A stretch of 42,090 nucleotides of DNA from Clostridium vincentii (lineage in GTDB: Bacteria; Bacillota; Clostridia; Clostridiales; Clostridiaceae), in assembly GCF_002995745.1 (NCBI RefSeq), contig NZ_PVXQ01000031.1, positions 1 through 42,090 on the forward strand, read 5' to 3'. The notes below the pieces were generated by a model that saw only the letters and a program-made list of their open reading frames with translations, had not been told where the DNA came from and made no database searches. Shown here piece by piece: positions 18,718-26,175 of the stretch. The stretch's first letter is position 1, and each line of letters starts with the position of its first letter. The translations under genes and the position numbers were made by a program.

Positions 18718-20553
18718 ATGAATAGAATAAATTTACTTGATGAAGATACCTCAAATAAAATAGCCGCTGGAGAAGTTATAGAAAGACCATCCTCTGTTGT
18801 TAAGGAACTTATAGAAAATAGTATAGATGCTAATGCTAAAAACATCACTGTTGAAATAGAAGAGGGTGGTACTTCCCTAATAAGGATAATAGATGATGGA
18901 GATGGTATCTATCCAGAGGATCTAAAAAAAGCCTTCCTTCCTCATGCAACAAGTAAGATAAAAGACTCAGAGGATATCTTCTCTATAAAAACTTTAGGTT
19001 TCAGAGGGGAAGCACTTCCATCTATTGCTGCAGTTTCATTGGTTAATGTGAAATCTAGAATTGGGGAAGAGGATTTTGGCCGTGAACTTATTATAGAGGG
19101 TGGAGTAATTAAAGAGTTTAAAGAATGCGGAAGTAATAAAGGGACATCACTCGAGGTTAGGGACATATTTTTTAATGTTCCAGCTAGGAAGAAGTTTCTA
19201 AAGACCTTATCAAGAGAATCTACTCTAATTACAGACGTGGTTAACAAAGCAGCACTAGCTAATCCAAATATAAGTTTCAAATTATATAATAGTGGAAAAA
19301 AGATAGTTCATACCTATGGAACTGATGATTTAAAGGATGTATTAAGAACAGTATATGGTAAAAACATAAGTGATAATTTAGTTTATTTTGAAAAGATAGA
19401 TGATATAATCACACTTTATGGATACATAGGAACTGAAGAAATAGCTAGAGGCTCAAGGAATAATCAAAGTATCTTTGTTAATGGAAGATATATAAAGCAT
19501 AAGTCAATTGCTGTTGCAGTTGAACATGCCTTTAAATCTTTTAGCACTGTAAATAAATTTCCTTTCTTTATTATATTTATAGATATTTATCCTGATCTAA
19601 TAGACGTAAATATTCATCCAACTAAGGCAGAAATTAAATTTACAGATGATAGAATAATATTTAAACAGGTTTTTGAGGCTGTTCATTCTGCTTTAAAAGA
19701 AAAAGTCTTTTCGAATTTCAGACTACCTGAGGAAAAGATTAATGAAGATATTTCATTTAAGATAGAGGAATTAAAACTTGATATTAAACAACTTGGTGAT
19801 GAAAAGGTAGCACTATTATCTTTAGAAAAGAAGGATAGGCTAGAGGTTACACTTCCCTTAGATTTAAAAAATGAAGTTGTTCGAGATCCTACAAATGAAT
19901 TAATAAAGGAAACCTCTATACCCTTTAACGTTGAAAGCAAAGATGAAGCTTTAACTATTGGAAAAACGGCGAAATTTCCACCTATAAAGTTAATAGGCCA
20001 ATTTAATAAAACTTATATTTTAGGAGAGTATGATGAGGTCCTATATATGATAGACCAACATGCGGCTCATGAAAAAATCCTTTTTGAAAAGTACCTAAAA
20101 AATATAGAAAATGCAAGCTTAATAGTTCAACCTTTGCTAATTCCAACAATTATAGATTTAACAATAGATGACTATGCAAACTATGAGGAGAATTACGACG
20201 TATTTAAAACTGCTGGTTTCATGCTTGAAGCTTTTGGAGGTAATACATTAAGTCTTAAAGAAGTACCTTACTTCTTAGGTAAATTAGATCCTAAGGGCTT
20301 ATTTATAAATATATTAGATGATTTAAAGAACTTAGGTACTGGAAAAACAGTAGATGTTAAATATAATAGAATAGCTACCATGGCATGTAAAGCTGCAGTT
20401 AAGGGAAATGATTCCCTATCAGAAATTGAAATGCTAAAGCTAGTTGAGGAACTTAGATACATCGATGACCCTTTCCATTGCCCCCATGGTAGACCGACTA
20501 TAATAAAGTTTAGTAATTATGATTTAGAAAAAAAATTTAAAAGGATAGTATAA
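18718..20553 (+). CDS. mutL: DNA mismatch repair protein MutL (endonuclease type)
   Basis: GHKL ATPase that couples MutS to strand cleavage. N-terminal motifs are [32 protein letters not shown] and [20 protein letters not shown]. The C-terminal endonuclease site is present: [12 protein letters not shown] (from residue 446), ACKAAVK and CPHGRPT near the end. This fits organisms without MutH. AGGAGGGG precedes ATG 18718. The 611 residues are normal. The stop is 1 base before the miaA start. Confidence 0.98.
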   Translation: MNRINLLDEDTSNKIAAGEVIERPSSVVKELIENSIDANAKNITVEIEEGGTSLIRIIDDGDGIYPEDLKKAFLPHATSKIKDSEDIFSIKTLGFRGEALPSIAAVSLVNVKSRIGEEDFGRELIIEGGVIKEFKECGSNKGTSLEVRDIFFNVPARKKFLKTLSRESTLITDVVNKAALANPNISFKLYNSGKKIVHTYGTDDLKDVLRTVYGKNISDNLVYFEKIDDIITLYGYIGTEEIARGSRNNQSIFVNGRYIKHKSIAVAVEHAFKSFSTVNKFPFFIIFIDIYPDLIDVNIHPTKAEIKFTDDRIIFKQVFEAVHSALKEKVFSNFRLPEEKINEDISFKIEELKLDIKQLGDEKVALLSLEKKDRLEVTLPLDLKNEVVRDPTNELIKETSIPFNVESKDEALTIGKTAKFPPIKLIGQFNKTYILGEYDEVLYMIDQHAAHEKILFEKYLKNIENASLIVQPLLIPTIIDLTIDDYANYEENYDVFKTAGFMLEAFGGNTLSLKEVPYFLGKLDPKGLFINILDDLKNLGTGKTVDVKYNRIATMACKAAVKGNDSLSEIEMLKLVEELRYIDDPFHCPHGRPTIIKFSNYDLEKKFKRIV

Positions 20554-20554
20554 G

Positions 20555-21490
20555 ATGATGGAGAAGATGAAAAAGAAACTACTAGTAATAGCAGGTCCTA
20601 CAGGAGTTGGAAAAACGGAACTTTCTATAGAGATTGCAAAAAAACTAAATGCTGAGATAATATCAGCAGATTCTATGCAAATATATAAGTATATGGATAT
20701 AGGGTCTGGTAAAATAAGTGAAGAGGAAATGTCCCAAGTACCTCATCATATGATAGATGTTGTGCTTCCTTCTGACGAATTCTCCGTCTCTGATTTTAAA
20801 GATGGAGGCTTTAAGGCTCTAGAAGATATTATAGCACTAGATAAAATCCCCATGATTGTAGGAGGGACCGGTCTTTATATTAACGCTTTAACTTGCAATA
20901 TGAATTTTTCTGAAACCGATAGGGATGAAAATTACAGATTAGAATTACAGAAATTAGTAGATGAAAATGGGAATGAGTCTCTTCATGAAATGTTAAAGGA
21001 TATTGACCCAATTAGCTTTAAAGAAATTCATGCTAATAATGTTAAACGAGTAATAAGAGCTTTAGAAGTATATAAGAAAACTGGAAAACCATTTAGCTCT
21101 TATAATTCAGGAAGTGACTTTTACAATTCAGAATATGATATTCATTTTTTTGTCTTAACAATGGATAGAGATAAACTTTATGAAAATATTAATAAAAGAG
21201 TAGACATGATGATGGAAAAGGGACTTTTAGAGGAATGTATAAAGCTTAAGGAACGAGGATATAATTCTAATATGCAATCAATACAGGGGATAGGGTACAA
21301 GGAAGTATTCTTTTATCTTGAAGGAAAGATATCTATTATAGAAGCTGTAGAAATGATTAAACAAGGATCAAGAAATTATGCCAAGAGGCAATTAACCTGG
21401 TTTAGACGCGATCCTAGAGCAGTTTTTTTAGATAAAGATACGTGCACCCTTAAGGAGATAGTCTCTAAAATTATAGATGACATCAGCTAA
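20555..21490 (+). CDS. miaA: tRNA dimethylallyltransferase
   Basis: Transfers the dimethylallyl group from DMAPP to A37 of tRNAs. The P-loop [11 protein letters not shown], the [17 protein letters not shown] motif and [10 protein letters not shown] are all family-typical, and the 311 residues fit. ATG 20555 follows AAGGA at 20541-20545; ATG 20558 or 20567 are possible. It links two other genes here: DMAPP comes from the IspH pathway, and its product is the MiaB substrate. Its last codons contain the hfq promoter. Confidence 0.97.
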   Translation: MMEKMKKKLLVIAGPTGVGKTELSIEIAKKLNAEIISADSMQIYKYMDIGSGKISEEEMSQVPHHMIDVVLPSDEFSVSDFKDGGFKALEDIIALDKIPMIVGGTGLYINALTCNMNFSETDRDENYRLELQKLVDENGNESLHEMLKDIDPISFKEIHANNVKRVIRALEVYKKTGKPFSSYNSGSDFYNSEYDIHFFVLTMDRDKLYENINKRVDMMMEKGLLEECIKLKERGYNSNMQSIQGIGYKEVFFYLEGKISIIEAVEMIKQGSRNYAKRQLTWFRRDPRAVFLDKDTCTLKEIVSKIIDDIS

Positions 21491-21505
21491 CAACAAGGGT
21501 ATAAT
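21477..21505 (+). promoter_or_regulatory. Internal promoter for hfq at the end of miaA
   Basis: ATGACA (21477-21482, one mismatch to TTGACA), exact 17-bp spacer, TATAAT (21500-21505). The -35 lies inside the miaA coding end. It gives hfq a short leader that does not depend on the repair operon. Confidence 0.72.
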
Positions 21506-21535
21506 AAGGTTAAGATTAAAAATGGAGGTGCTTAT

Positions 21536-21784
21536 ATGATGAATAAACAACAAAATAATTTACAAGATATATTTTTAAACAATGCAAGGAAAAATAAAAT
21601 CCAGGTGGTTATTTATTTAGCAAACGGATTTAAGCTTAAGGGTTTAGTAAAAGGATTTGATCCATTTACAGTTGTATTAGATCAGGAAGGTGAACAAATG
21701 CTTATTTATAAGCATGCGATTACTACAGTAACTCCATCAAAACCTATACTATTTACAGAGAGTGAAAATGAAACTGAACTATAA
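21536..21784 (+). CDS. hfq: RNA chaperone Hfq
   Basis: Sm-like hexameric RNA chaperone that assists small RNA-mRNA pairing. Sm1 ([24 protein letters not shown]) and the Sm2 motif YKHAITTV are clear, and the N-terminus has the usual QDIFLN start with Gln and Asn-rich residues. The 82 residues include a short acidic tail. GGAGGTG at 21524-21530 serves ATG 21536 or the next ATG at 21539. Its position after miaA is conserved in many bacteria. A terminator follows at once. Confidence 0.97.
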   Translation: MMNKQQNNLQDIFLNNARKNKIQVVIYLANGFKLKGLVKGFDPFTVVLDQEGEQMLIYKHAITTVTPSKPILFTESENETEL

Positions 21785-21790
21785 TAAAAG

Positions 21791-21817
21791 GTGAAAGATT
21801 TACTTTCACTTTTTTTA
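21791..21817 (+). terminator. Intrinsic terminator after hfq
   Basis: GTGAAAG (21791-21797) pairs with CTTTCAC (21803-21809) and a T-run follows. Confidence 0.88.
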
Positions 21818-21843
21818 TTGATTTATATTTAACGGAGGATACT

Positions 21844-23124
21844 ATGTTACAACAAACTAAAGATTTATTAAAAACAAACTACAAATTAAAAGATGAGACC
21901 TTAGATTTATATGAAAGAGCTATAAAGGATGTAGAAGGTCAATTTAAAATGTACGATGAGATTAGAGAATTTAATCAACTTAAAGTCTTAAAGGCATTTC
22001 AACAAGAAAGGATAAGTGATGCTCACTTCACTAATTCTTCAGGTTATGGTTATGATGATATAGGAAGAGATTCCTTAGATAAAGTGTATGCAAGGATTTT
22101 TAATGCAGAAGCTGCAATTGTTAGACCTCATTTTGTAAATGGGACACATGCCATAGGAGCAGCCTTATTCGGGAATTTACGACCAGGAGATAAATTGCTT
22201 TGCGTATCCGGAAAACCTTATGATACTCTTCATAGTATCATTGGTATTAGCGGTGATGAAAAAATAGGATCACTAAAGGAATATGGAATAAATTATGGAC
22301 AAGTTGACTTAACTGAAAAAGGAAAATTCGACTTTGAAAAAATAAAAGAAGCCCTAGAAGATGGTTCTATAAAAATAGTACATATTCAAAGAAGTACAGG
22401 TTATGGATGGAGAAATTCCTTCTTAGTTTCCGAGATTGGAGAAGTAATTTCATATATTAAGAATCTAAGGAAAGATGTTAATGTCTTTGTAGATAACTGC
22501 TATGGAGAATTTATTGATGTAATTGAACCTACAGATGTAGGCGCTGATATAATAGCAGGTTCATTAATTAAAAATATTGGTGGAGGAATCGCTCCAGCTG
22601 GTGGATATATAGTAGGGAAAGAGGAATTAGTTAAACAAGCAGCATATAGATTAACTATCCCTGGAATAGGAGGGGAGTGTGGAGCTACTTTTGGACTTAT
22701 GAGAACACTTTTCCAAGGGCTATTTTTAGCCCCTCACGTATCTATGGAAGCTGTTAAGGGTGCAATTTTTTGCTCAAGAATTATGGAGCTTGCAGGATTT
22801 GAAGTATTACCTAAGTTTGATGATAAGAGAAGTGATATTATACAAGCTATAAAATTTGGTAAAGAAGATCTGGTCGTTGACTTTTGCAAGGGAATACAAT
22901 ATGGGTCACCAATCGATAGTTATGTACAATGTGAACCTTGGGAAATGCCTGGATATAAAGATAAAATTATAATGGCAGCAGGTGCATTTGTACAAGGATC
23001 TTCAATTGAATTATCAGCTGATGCTCCAATTAGAGAACCTTATATAGCATATCTTCAAGGTGGATTAACTTTTGATCATGCTAAAATAGGAATTCTAATA
23101 GCATTAAATAAAGTGCTGGGATAA
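21844..23124 (+). CDS. PLP-dependent aluminium-resistance/methionine gamma-lyase-like protein
   Basis: A fold-type I PLP enzyme of the YnbB family, often annotated as aluminium resistance protein or methionine gamma-lyase family protein. Lys243 in GSLIKNIGGG is the probable PLP Schiff-base lysine, and VFVDNCYGEF holds the Asp that pairs with the pyridine nitrogen. The 426 residues are normal. GGAGG precedes ATG 21844. Location just after hfq is a recurrent neighbourhood for this family. The true reaction is uncertain; C-S lyase activity on Cys or Met derivatives is inferred from the fold. Confidence 0.88.
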   Translation: MLQQTKDLLKTNYKLKDETLDLYERAIKDVEGQFKMYDEIREFNQLKVLKAFQQERISDAHFTNSSGYGYDDIGRDSLDKVYARIFNAEAAIVRPHFVNGTHAIGAALFGNLRPGDKLLCVSGKPYDTLHSIIGISGDEKIGSLKEYGINYGQVDLTEKGKFDFEKIKEALEDGSIKIVHIQRSTGYGWRNSFLVSEIGEVISYIKNLRKDVNVFVDNCYGEFIDVIEPTDVGADIIAGSLIKNIGGGIAPAGGYIVGKEELVKQAAYRLTIPGIGGECGATFGLMRTLFQGLFLAPHVSMEAVKGAIFCSRIMELAGFEVLPKFDDKRSDIIQAIKFGKEDLVVDFCKGIQYGSPIDSYVQCEPWEMPGYKDKIIMAAGAFVQGSSIELSADAPIREPYIAYLQGGLTFDHAKIGILIALNKVLG

Positions 23125-23129
23125 TAAAT

Positions 23130-23164
23130 AAAAGCTGGCTAGTATTTAAAACTAGCCAGCTTTT
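23130..23164. terminator. Bidirectional intrinsic terminator
   Basis: AAAAGCTGGCTAGT (23130-23143) pairs perfectly with ACTAGCCAGCTTTT (23151-23164), between convergent genes; its right arm reaches into the stop codon of the minus-strand gene. Confidence 0.92.
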
Positions 23165-23879
23165 ATTGTTTCACATCTAAAGCGTCTACAACATCTAAAG
23201 TGTCTACAACATCTAAAGTGTCTACAATATCTAAAGTATTTACAACATCTAAAGTATCTACACCATCTAAAGTATCTGCAACATCTAAAGTATCTAAAAT
23301 AGTATAATAAGTATTATTTGATTTAATGATAAGTTTATCACCCTTGGGGATTTTTCGTATAAGCACATAAGCATCATATATATCGAAAGATGATAGAAGC
23401 GCATTTACGCAAATCAAGGCATACAAGCACATATTAGTATCTAAATTGATAAAAGCAATTAAAGGTATTATTGTAAGTACAACAAAAGGGACTACACTTG
23501 AAATAATAAGTCGTTGTCTTCTCAATTCTTTTTTACAATAACAAAAAGGTGTTAAGAGATTTTTATAAAAACCAATAAAACACTCATCGCTTTTTATTTT
23601 TACAGGGTAGAATAGGCAATGAATGAAATAATGCATAGGAATTATTATAAAACTCATTACAATTAAATATCCTAAAAACCAAAAAGCAGAATTAATAAAT
23701 AAGGAACTGAAAGAATACATACTACAACCTAGTCCAAAACATGCGAAGAAATAAATAAAAAGCATTATAAGATAGGAATATTTTCTTTGATCAGTTATAG
23801 TATTAGTGTCTGCAACTATTAATTGATACCTACTTGGAATTTCCATTTCAATATTGGGAAAAGGACCATAAACGAACAT
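23163..23879 (-). CDS. DUF3267-like membrane protein with C-terminal hexapeptide repeat
   Basis: A 238-residue protein with about four hydrophobic segments. The PMHYFIHCLFYP element (His83, His87) and the SSFDIYDAYVLIRKIPKGDKL segment resemble DUF3267 proteins, a putative zincin-like membrane peptidase family. The family HExxH glutamate is replaced by Tyr84, so peptidase activity is doubtful. The family-like part ends near residue 195. After it the chain is a repeat of DTLDVV-type hexapeptides to the C-terminus, encoded by an 18-bp tandem repeat. GGAGG precedes ATG 23879. It lies downstream of lexA but behind the lexA terminator. Confidence 0.72.
   Translation of the reverse strand: MFVYGPFPNIEMEIPSRYQLIVADTNTITDQRKYSYLIMLFIYFFACFGLGCSMYSFSSLFINSAFWFLGYLIVMSFIIIPMHYFIHCLFYPVKIKSDECFIGFYKNLLTPFCYCKKELRRQRLIISSVVPFVVLTIIPLIAFINLDTNMCLYALICVNALLSSFDIYDAYVLIRKIPKGDKLIIKSNNTYYTILDTLDVADTLDGVDTLDVVNTLDIVDTLDVVDTLDVVDALDVKQ
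23173..23298. repeat. Seven-copy 18-bp tandem repeat within a coding region
   Basis: The unit ACATCTAAAGTNTCTACA occurs seven times head to tail with one to three differences per copy. Since 18 is a multiple of 3, gain or loss of copies keeps the frame and changes only the length of the acidic-hydrophobic C-terminal tail of the minus-strand protein. Confidence 0.95.
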
Positions 23880-23914
23880 TATATATATCCTCCTTAAGCA
23901 AAAAGATTATAAAA

Positions 23915-23942
23915 AAGAGCTATATTTAAATATATAGCTCTT
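23915..23942 (-). terminator. Intrinsic terminator of lexA
   Basis: AAGAGCTATAT (23915-23925) pairs with ATATAGCTCTT (23932-23942). On the minus strand it is followed by six T, just after the lexA stop. Confidence 0.88.
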
Positions 23943-23958
23943 GACATAATATTATTAC

Positions 23959-24564
23959 TTAATATTGTCTAAATAATCCAACAAGTTTTCCTAATATACT
24001 GCAGGATTCAACAATAATTGGATCCATTGTATCATTCTCAGGTTGTAATCTTATATGGTTGTTCTCTTTGAAAAATCTTTTAATTGTTGCTTCATCATCT
24101 ATTAGAGCGACTACAATTTCGCCGTTAGATGCAGAATCAGCATGTTCAATAATAGCTAAATCACCATCTCTAATACCAATATTTATCATACTTTCTCCTG
24201 AGACCTTAAGAATGAATAACTCTCTATCATGCTTAATGAAGTCCATTGGGATTGCAAAAGTATCTTCAATATTTTCAGTTGCTAGAATAGGAACTCCAGC
24301 TGTAACCTTGCCAACTATAGGAATATTAAGCATTTCTCTTTTTAATGCACTTAATTCTAAGATTTCTAAAGCTCTTGGTTTTGTCGGATCTCTTTTAATT
24401 AACCCTTTCTTTTCTAATCGCTTTAAATGTCCATGTACTGTTGAAGTAGATTTCAAAGAGACTGCTTCACAAATTTCTCTAACTGAAGGCGGATATCCTT
24501 TCTTTTCTGTAAAGTCAATTAAAAATCTATATATTTCTGCTTGTTTATCTTTAATTTCAACCAT
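23959..24564 (-). CDS. lexA: SOS repressor LexA
   Basis: Repressor and autoprotease of the SOS response, cleaved in the presence of RecA filaments. An N-terminal winged HTH ([31 protein letters not shown]) is followed by the cleavage site Ala89-Gly90 (KVTAG), catalytic Ser125 in SGESM and Lys162 in ATIKR. The 201 residues are normal. ATG 24564 follows GAGGTG. Two LexA-box-like sites lie over and upstream of its -35, giving the expected autoregulation. Confidence 0.98.
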   Translation of the reverse strand: MVEIKDKQAEIYRFLIDFTEKKGYPPSVREICEAVSLKSTSTVHGHLKRLEKKGLIKRDPTKPRALEILELSALKREMLNIPIVGKVTAGVPILATENIEDTFAIPMDFIKHDRELFILKVSGESMINIGIRDGDLAIIEHADSASNGEIVVALIDDEATIKRFFKENNHIRLQPENDTMDPIIVESCSILGKLVGLFRQY

Positions 24565-24584
24565 AATAACACCTCTTTTTTTAT

Positions 24585-24613
24585 ATTATATCATAAGGGT
24601 TTTATTATATCAA
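24585..24613 (-). promoter_or_regulatory. lexA promoter
   Basis: On the minus strand: TTGATA (24613-24608), exact 17-bp spacer, TATAAT (24590-24585). The -35 overlaps the first LexA box. Confidence 0.75.
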
Positions 24614-24638
24614 ACCTATGTTCTCAAAACTAGTGTTC
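24612..24638. promoter_or_regulatory. Two LexA boxes in the lexA divergent promoter region
   Basis: Read on the minus strand, GAACATAGGTTT (24623-24612) and GAACACTAGTTT (24638-24627) both fit GAAC-N4-GTTY, the Gram-positive LexA operator. They are spaced 15 bp centre to centre. The first covers the lexA -35; the second is 12 bp from the -35 of the divergent gene. Confidence 0.75.
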
Positions 24639-24649
24639 TTACTATAAAT

Positions 24650-24678
24650 TTGCTAAAGGAGAAATTCTTTGTTATAAT
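24650..24678 (+). promoter_or_regulatory. Promoter divergent from lexA
   Basis: TTGCTA (24650-24655), 17-bp spacer, TATAAT (24673-24678), 35 bases before the start of the next plus-strand gene. Confidence 0.65.
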
Positions 24679-24712
24679 GAAGTTTATTATTTAATTAGGT
24701 GGTGGATCTATA

Positions 24713-25120
24713 ATGGAAAAATATACAGACGATGATTACTGCGATTTATACAGTAAAAAAATATGCGATAACTGCGGAAAATGTCTAGAAGCAGATGGGA
24801 TTGACACAAAAGCTATACGAATTGAAGATATTGCTAAAACAGTGGAAGAGAATACAATTCTTGAAGAAGAATATAAAAATGATATAGAATCAAAAGAGGA
24901 ATCAATGAATGAAGAGTTTTCATTTGATGCAAAGAATAAGTTAAATGCGGCTTATGATGAATTTAAAAGTGAGACTGGATTTGACTTTTCGCAAGAAAAT
25001 TATGAAGATGCTTTTGATCATATTGGGGAATTAGAAGGTGTAGACCTTTTTAACGATGAAGCTCTTAAAGAGTTTACTGAAGAAATATTTCCAGGAGTAA
25101 GGAAGTTAAAAGACAAATAA
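24713..25120 (+). CDS. Hypothetical acidic protein with N-terminal Cys cluster
   Basis: Not recognised by function. The 135-residue product starts with four cysteines, Cys10, Cys18, Cys21 and Cys24 (C-x7-C-x2-C-x2-C), a likely zinc or Fe-S knuckle. A very acidic helical body follows, rich in Glu and Asp (EEEYKNDIESKEESMNEEF). AGGTGG precedes ATG 24713. The gene is divergent from lexA and its promoter region holds two LexA boxes, so SOS control is possible, though lexA itself is the more obvious target. Confidence 0.78.
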   Translation: MEKYTDDDYCDLYSKKICDNCGKCLEADGIDTKAIRIEDIAKTVEENTILEEEYKNDIESKEESMNEEFSFDAKNKLNAAYDEFKSETGFDFSQENYEDAFDHIGELEGVDLFNDEALKEFTEEIFPGVRKLKDK

Positions 25121-25127
25121 CTATAGT

Positions 25128-25187
25128 ATAAAATCACCCTGTATTACACAAGATATCTTAGAAATAGTAATATAGAGGTGATTTTAT
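25128..25187 (+). promoter_or_regulatory. Leader hairpin sequestering the RBS of lipoprotein gene 1
   Basis: ATAAAATCACC (25128-25138) pairs with GGTGATTTTAT (25177-25187), then CTGTATTAC (25139-25147) with GTAATATAG (25167-25175), leaving only A25176 bulged and one G-U pair. The 20-bp stem covers the Shine-Dalgarno GAGGTG and the first two bases of the ATG. The same fold with compatible base changes precedes the second lipoprotein gene. It could be a translation-controlling RNA element or a DNA operator dyad. Confidence 0.7.
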
Positions 25188-25419
25188 GTTTAAAAAAAGA
25201 TTTATTTCTTTAGTTTTTGTTACTGGAATAGCATTGTCAACTTTTTTGATTGGCTGTGGAACTAATAAGACTGCAGATGATATTAGTAATAAACCTGCTA
25301 AACCTAGCACTAATCAACCCGCAGGGAATACCACTCAACCTGCAGAGAATAGTACTCAACCTGAAAAAGACAATACTGGAGAACCAGGCAGTACTTCTTC
25401 TGACATTGTTCCTAACTAA
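25186..25419 (+). CDS. Small lipoprotein, Pro/Thr/Asn-rich
   Basis: A 77-residue exported lipoprotein. MFKKRF, a hydrophobic stretch and the lipobox LIGC with Cys24 form a type II signal; the mature part is a short disordered chain of Pro-, Thr- and Asn-rich repeats (NQPAGNTTQPAENSTQPE) without a globular domain. It is a paralogue of the next gene: signal, GCGTN-T--DIS start and the leader are shared, but the C-terminal domain is absent. Function unknown; a surface-exposed spacer or remnant of a larger protein is possible. Confidence 0.82.
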   Translation: MFKKRFISLVFVTGIALSTFLIGCGTNKTADDISNKPAKPSTNQPAGNTTQPAENSTQPEKDNTGEPGSTSSDIVPN

Positions 25420-25424
25420 ACTGC

Positions 25425-25473
25425 ATCCTACAATTAGACACTTAATAAAATGTCTACCTTGTAGGATTTTTTT
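25425..25473 (+). terminator. Intrinsic terminator between the two lipoprotein genes
   Basis: ATCCTACAA/TTGTAGGAT (25425-25433/25459-25467) with an inner TAGACA/TGTCTA stem, followed by a T-run. It separates the two paralogues, so each needs its own promoter. Confidence 0.9.
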
Positions 25474-25491
25474 GTTTATAATAAAAAAAAT

Positions 25492-25551
25492 ATAAAATCA
25501 CTCTATATTACAAAAGATACTTAAGAAGTATTAGTATGGAGGTGATTTTAT
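25492..25551 (+). promoter_or_regulatory. Leader hairpin sequestering the RBS of lipoprotein gene 2
   Basis: ATAAAATCACT (25492-25502) pairs with GGTGATTTTAT (25541-25551), and CTATATTA (25503-25510) with TAGTATGG (25532-25539), with A25540 bulged at the same place as in the first copy. Compared with copy 1, four stem pairs differ by single changes that keep pairing (C-G to U-G, U-A to U-G twice, G-U to A-U). GGAGGTG and the start codon are inside the stem. Confidence 0.7.
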
Positions 25552-26074
25552 GTTTAAAAAGAAATTCGTTCCGTTTGCTTTTATTATTGGAATATCCTTA
25601 TCAGTTTTTTTACTTGGCTGTGGAACTAATGAAACTTCAGAAGATATTAGTAAGAAAGTAGAGGAGGGCGTTACAAAAACAGGTGAAACTGCTTCTGATC
25701 TTGTCAAGAAGATCACTGATTCTACTATGGATTATAATAGTGATGACTTAAAAAAAGATGTAGAATCCAAAGGATATATACCAAAAGAAGTAGAAGAAGG
25801 TGGAAAATCTTATTTTTCAGCTGAAAATAATGACTTTATAATCAATGGTGAAACGTTTTCAGTTTACCAATATAATGCTGAAGATAATACTAAACTTGAA
25901 GATGATCTTAGAAGTGTAACAGATAATGGTATGAAAATTAATGATACAAATGTAAATTGGAAGACAGCTCCACACATATATAAAAAGGGTAGAGTAGTGG
26001 TAATTTACGATGGAGATAATGAAATAGCCCTTACAGAAGCAAAAGAAATATTAGGGAATCCGGTTTTAGGATAG
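25550..26074 (+). CDS. Lipoprotein with conserved C-terminal domain
   Basis: A 174-residue exported lipoprotein with lipobox LLGC at Cys24. A Lys/Glu linker (to about 58) is followed by a compact alpha/beta region (DLKKDVESKGYIPKE to EAKEILGNPVLG) with charged surface and no obvious catalytic residues. The N-terminus and leader are duplicated from, or gave rise to, the preceding small lipoprotein gene. GGAGGTG precedes ATG 25550 but is buried in the leader hairpin. Function unknown. Confidence 0.85.
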   Translation: MFKKKFVPFAFIIGISLSVFLLGCGTNETSEDISKKVEEGVTKTGETASDLVKKITDSTMDYNSDDLKKDVESKGYIPKEVEEGGKSYFSAENNDFIINGETFSVYQYNAEDNTKLEDDLRSVTDNGMKINDTNVNWKTAPHIYKKGRVVVIYDGDNEIALTEAKEILGNPVLG

Positions 26075-26098
26075 ATAAAGGGTTATTTTACTCTTTAT
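26075..26098 (+). terminator. Weak hairpin after lipoprotein gene 2
   Basis: ATAAAGGGT pairs with ACTCTTTAT (one G-U) around a 6-base loop. No clear T-run follows, so the terminator assignment is tentative. A second small dyad TTACATA/TATGTAA lies at 26112-26133. Confidence 0.4.
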
Positions 26099-26144
26099 TG
26101 TCGTAATTAGGTTACATAATGTTTACTATGTAATATATTAATAC

Positions 26145-26175
26145 AAAAAAGAAGCTAGTAAAAATTACTACCTTC
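26145..26175 (-). terminator. Intrinsic terminator of the recombinase gene
   Basis: On the minus strand GAAGGTAGTA (26175-26166) pairs with TACTAGCTTC (26160-26151), one internal mismatch, followed by six T. It starts at the stop codon. Confidence 0.8.

Noticed and set aside
23173..23298. Tandem repeat as a CRISPR array
   Set aside because: Units are contiguous 18-mers without spacers and lie in frame within a coding sequence.
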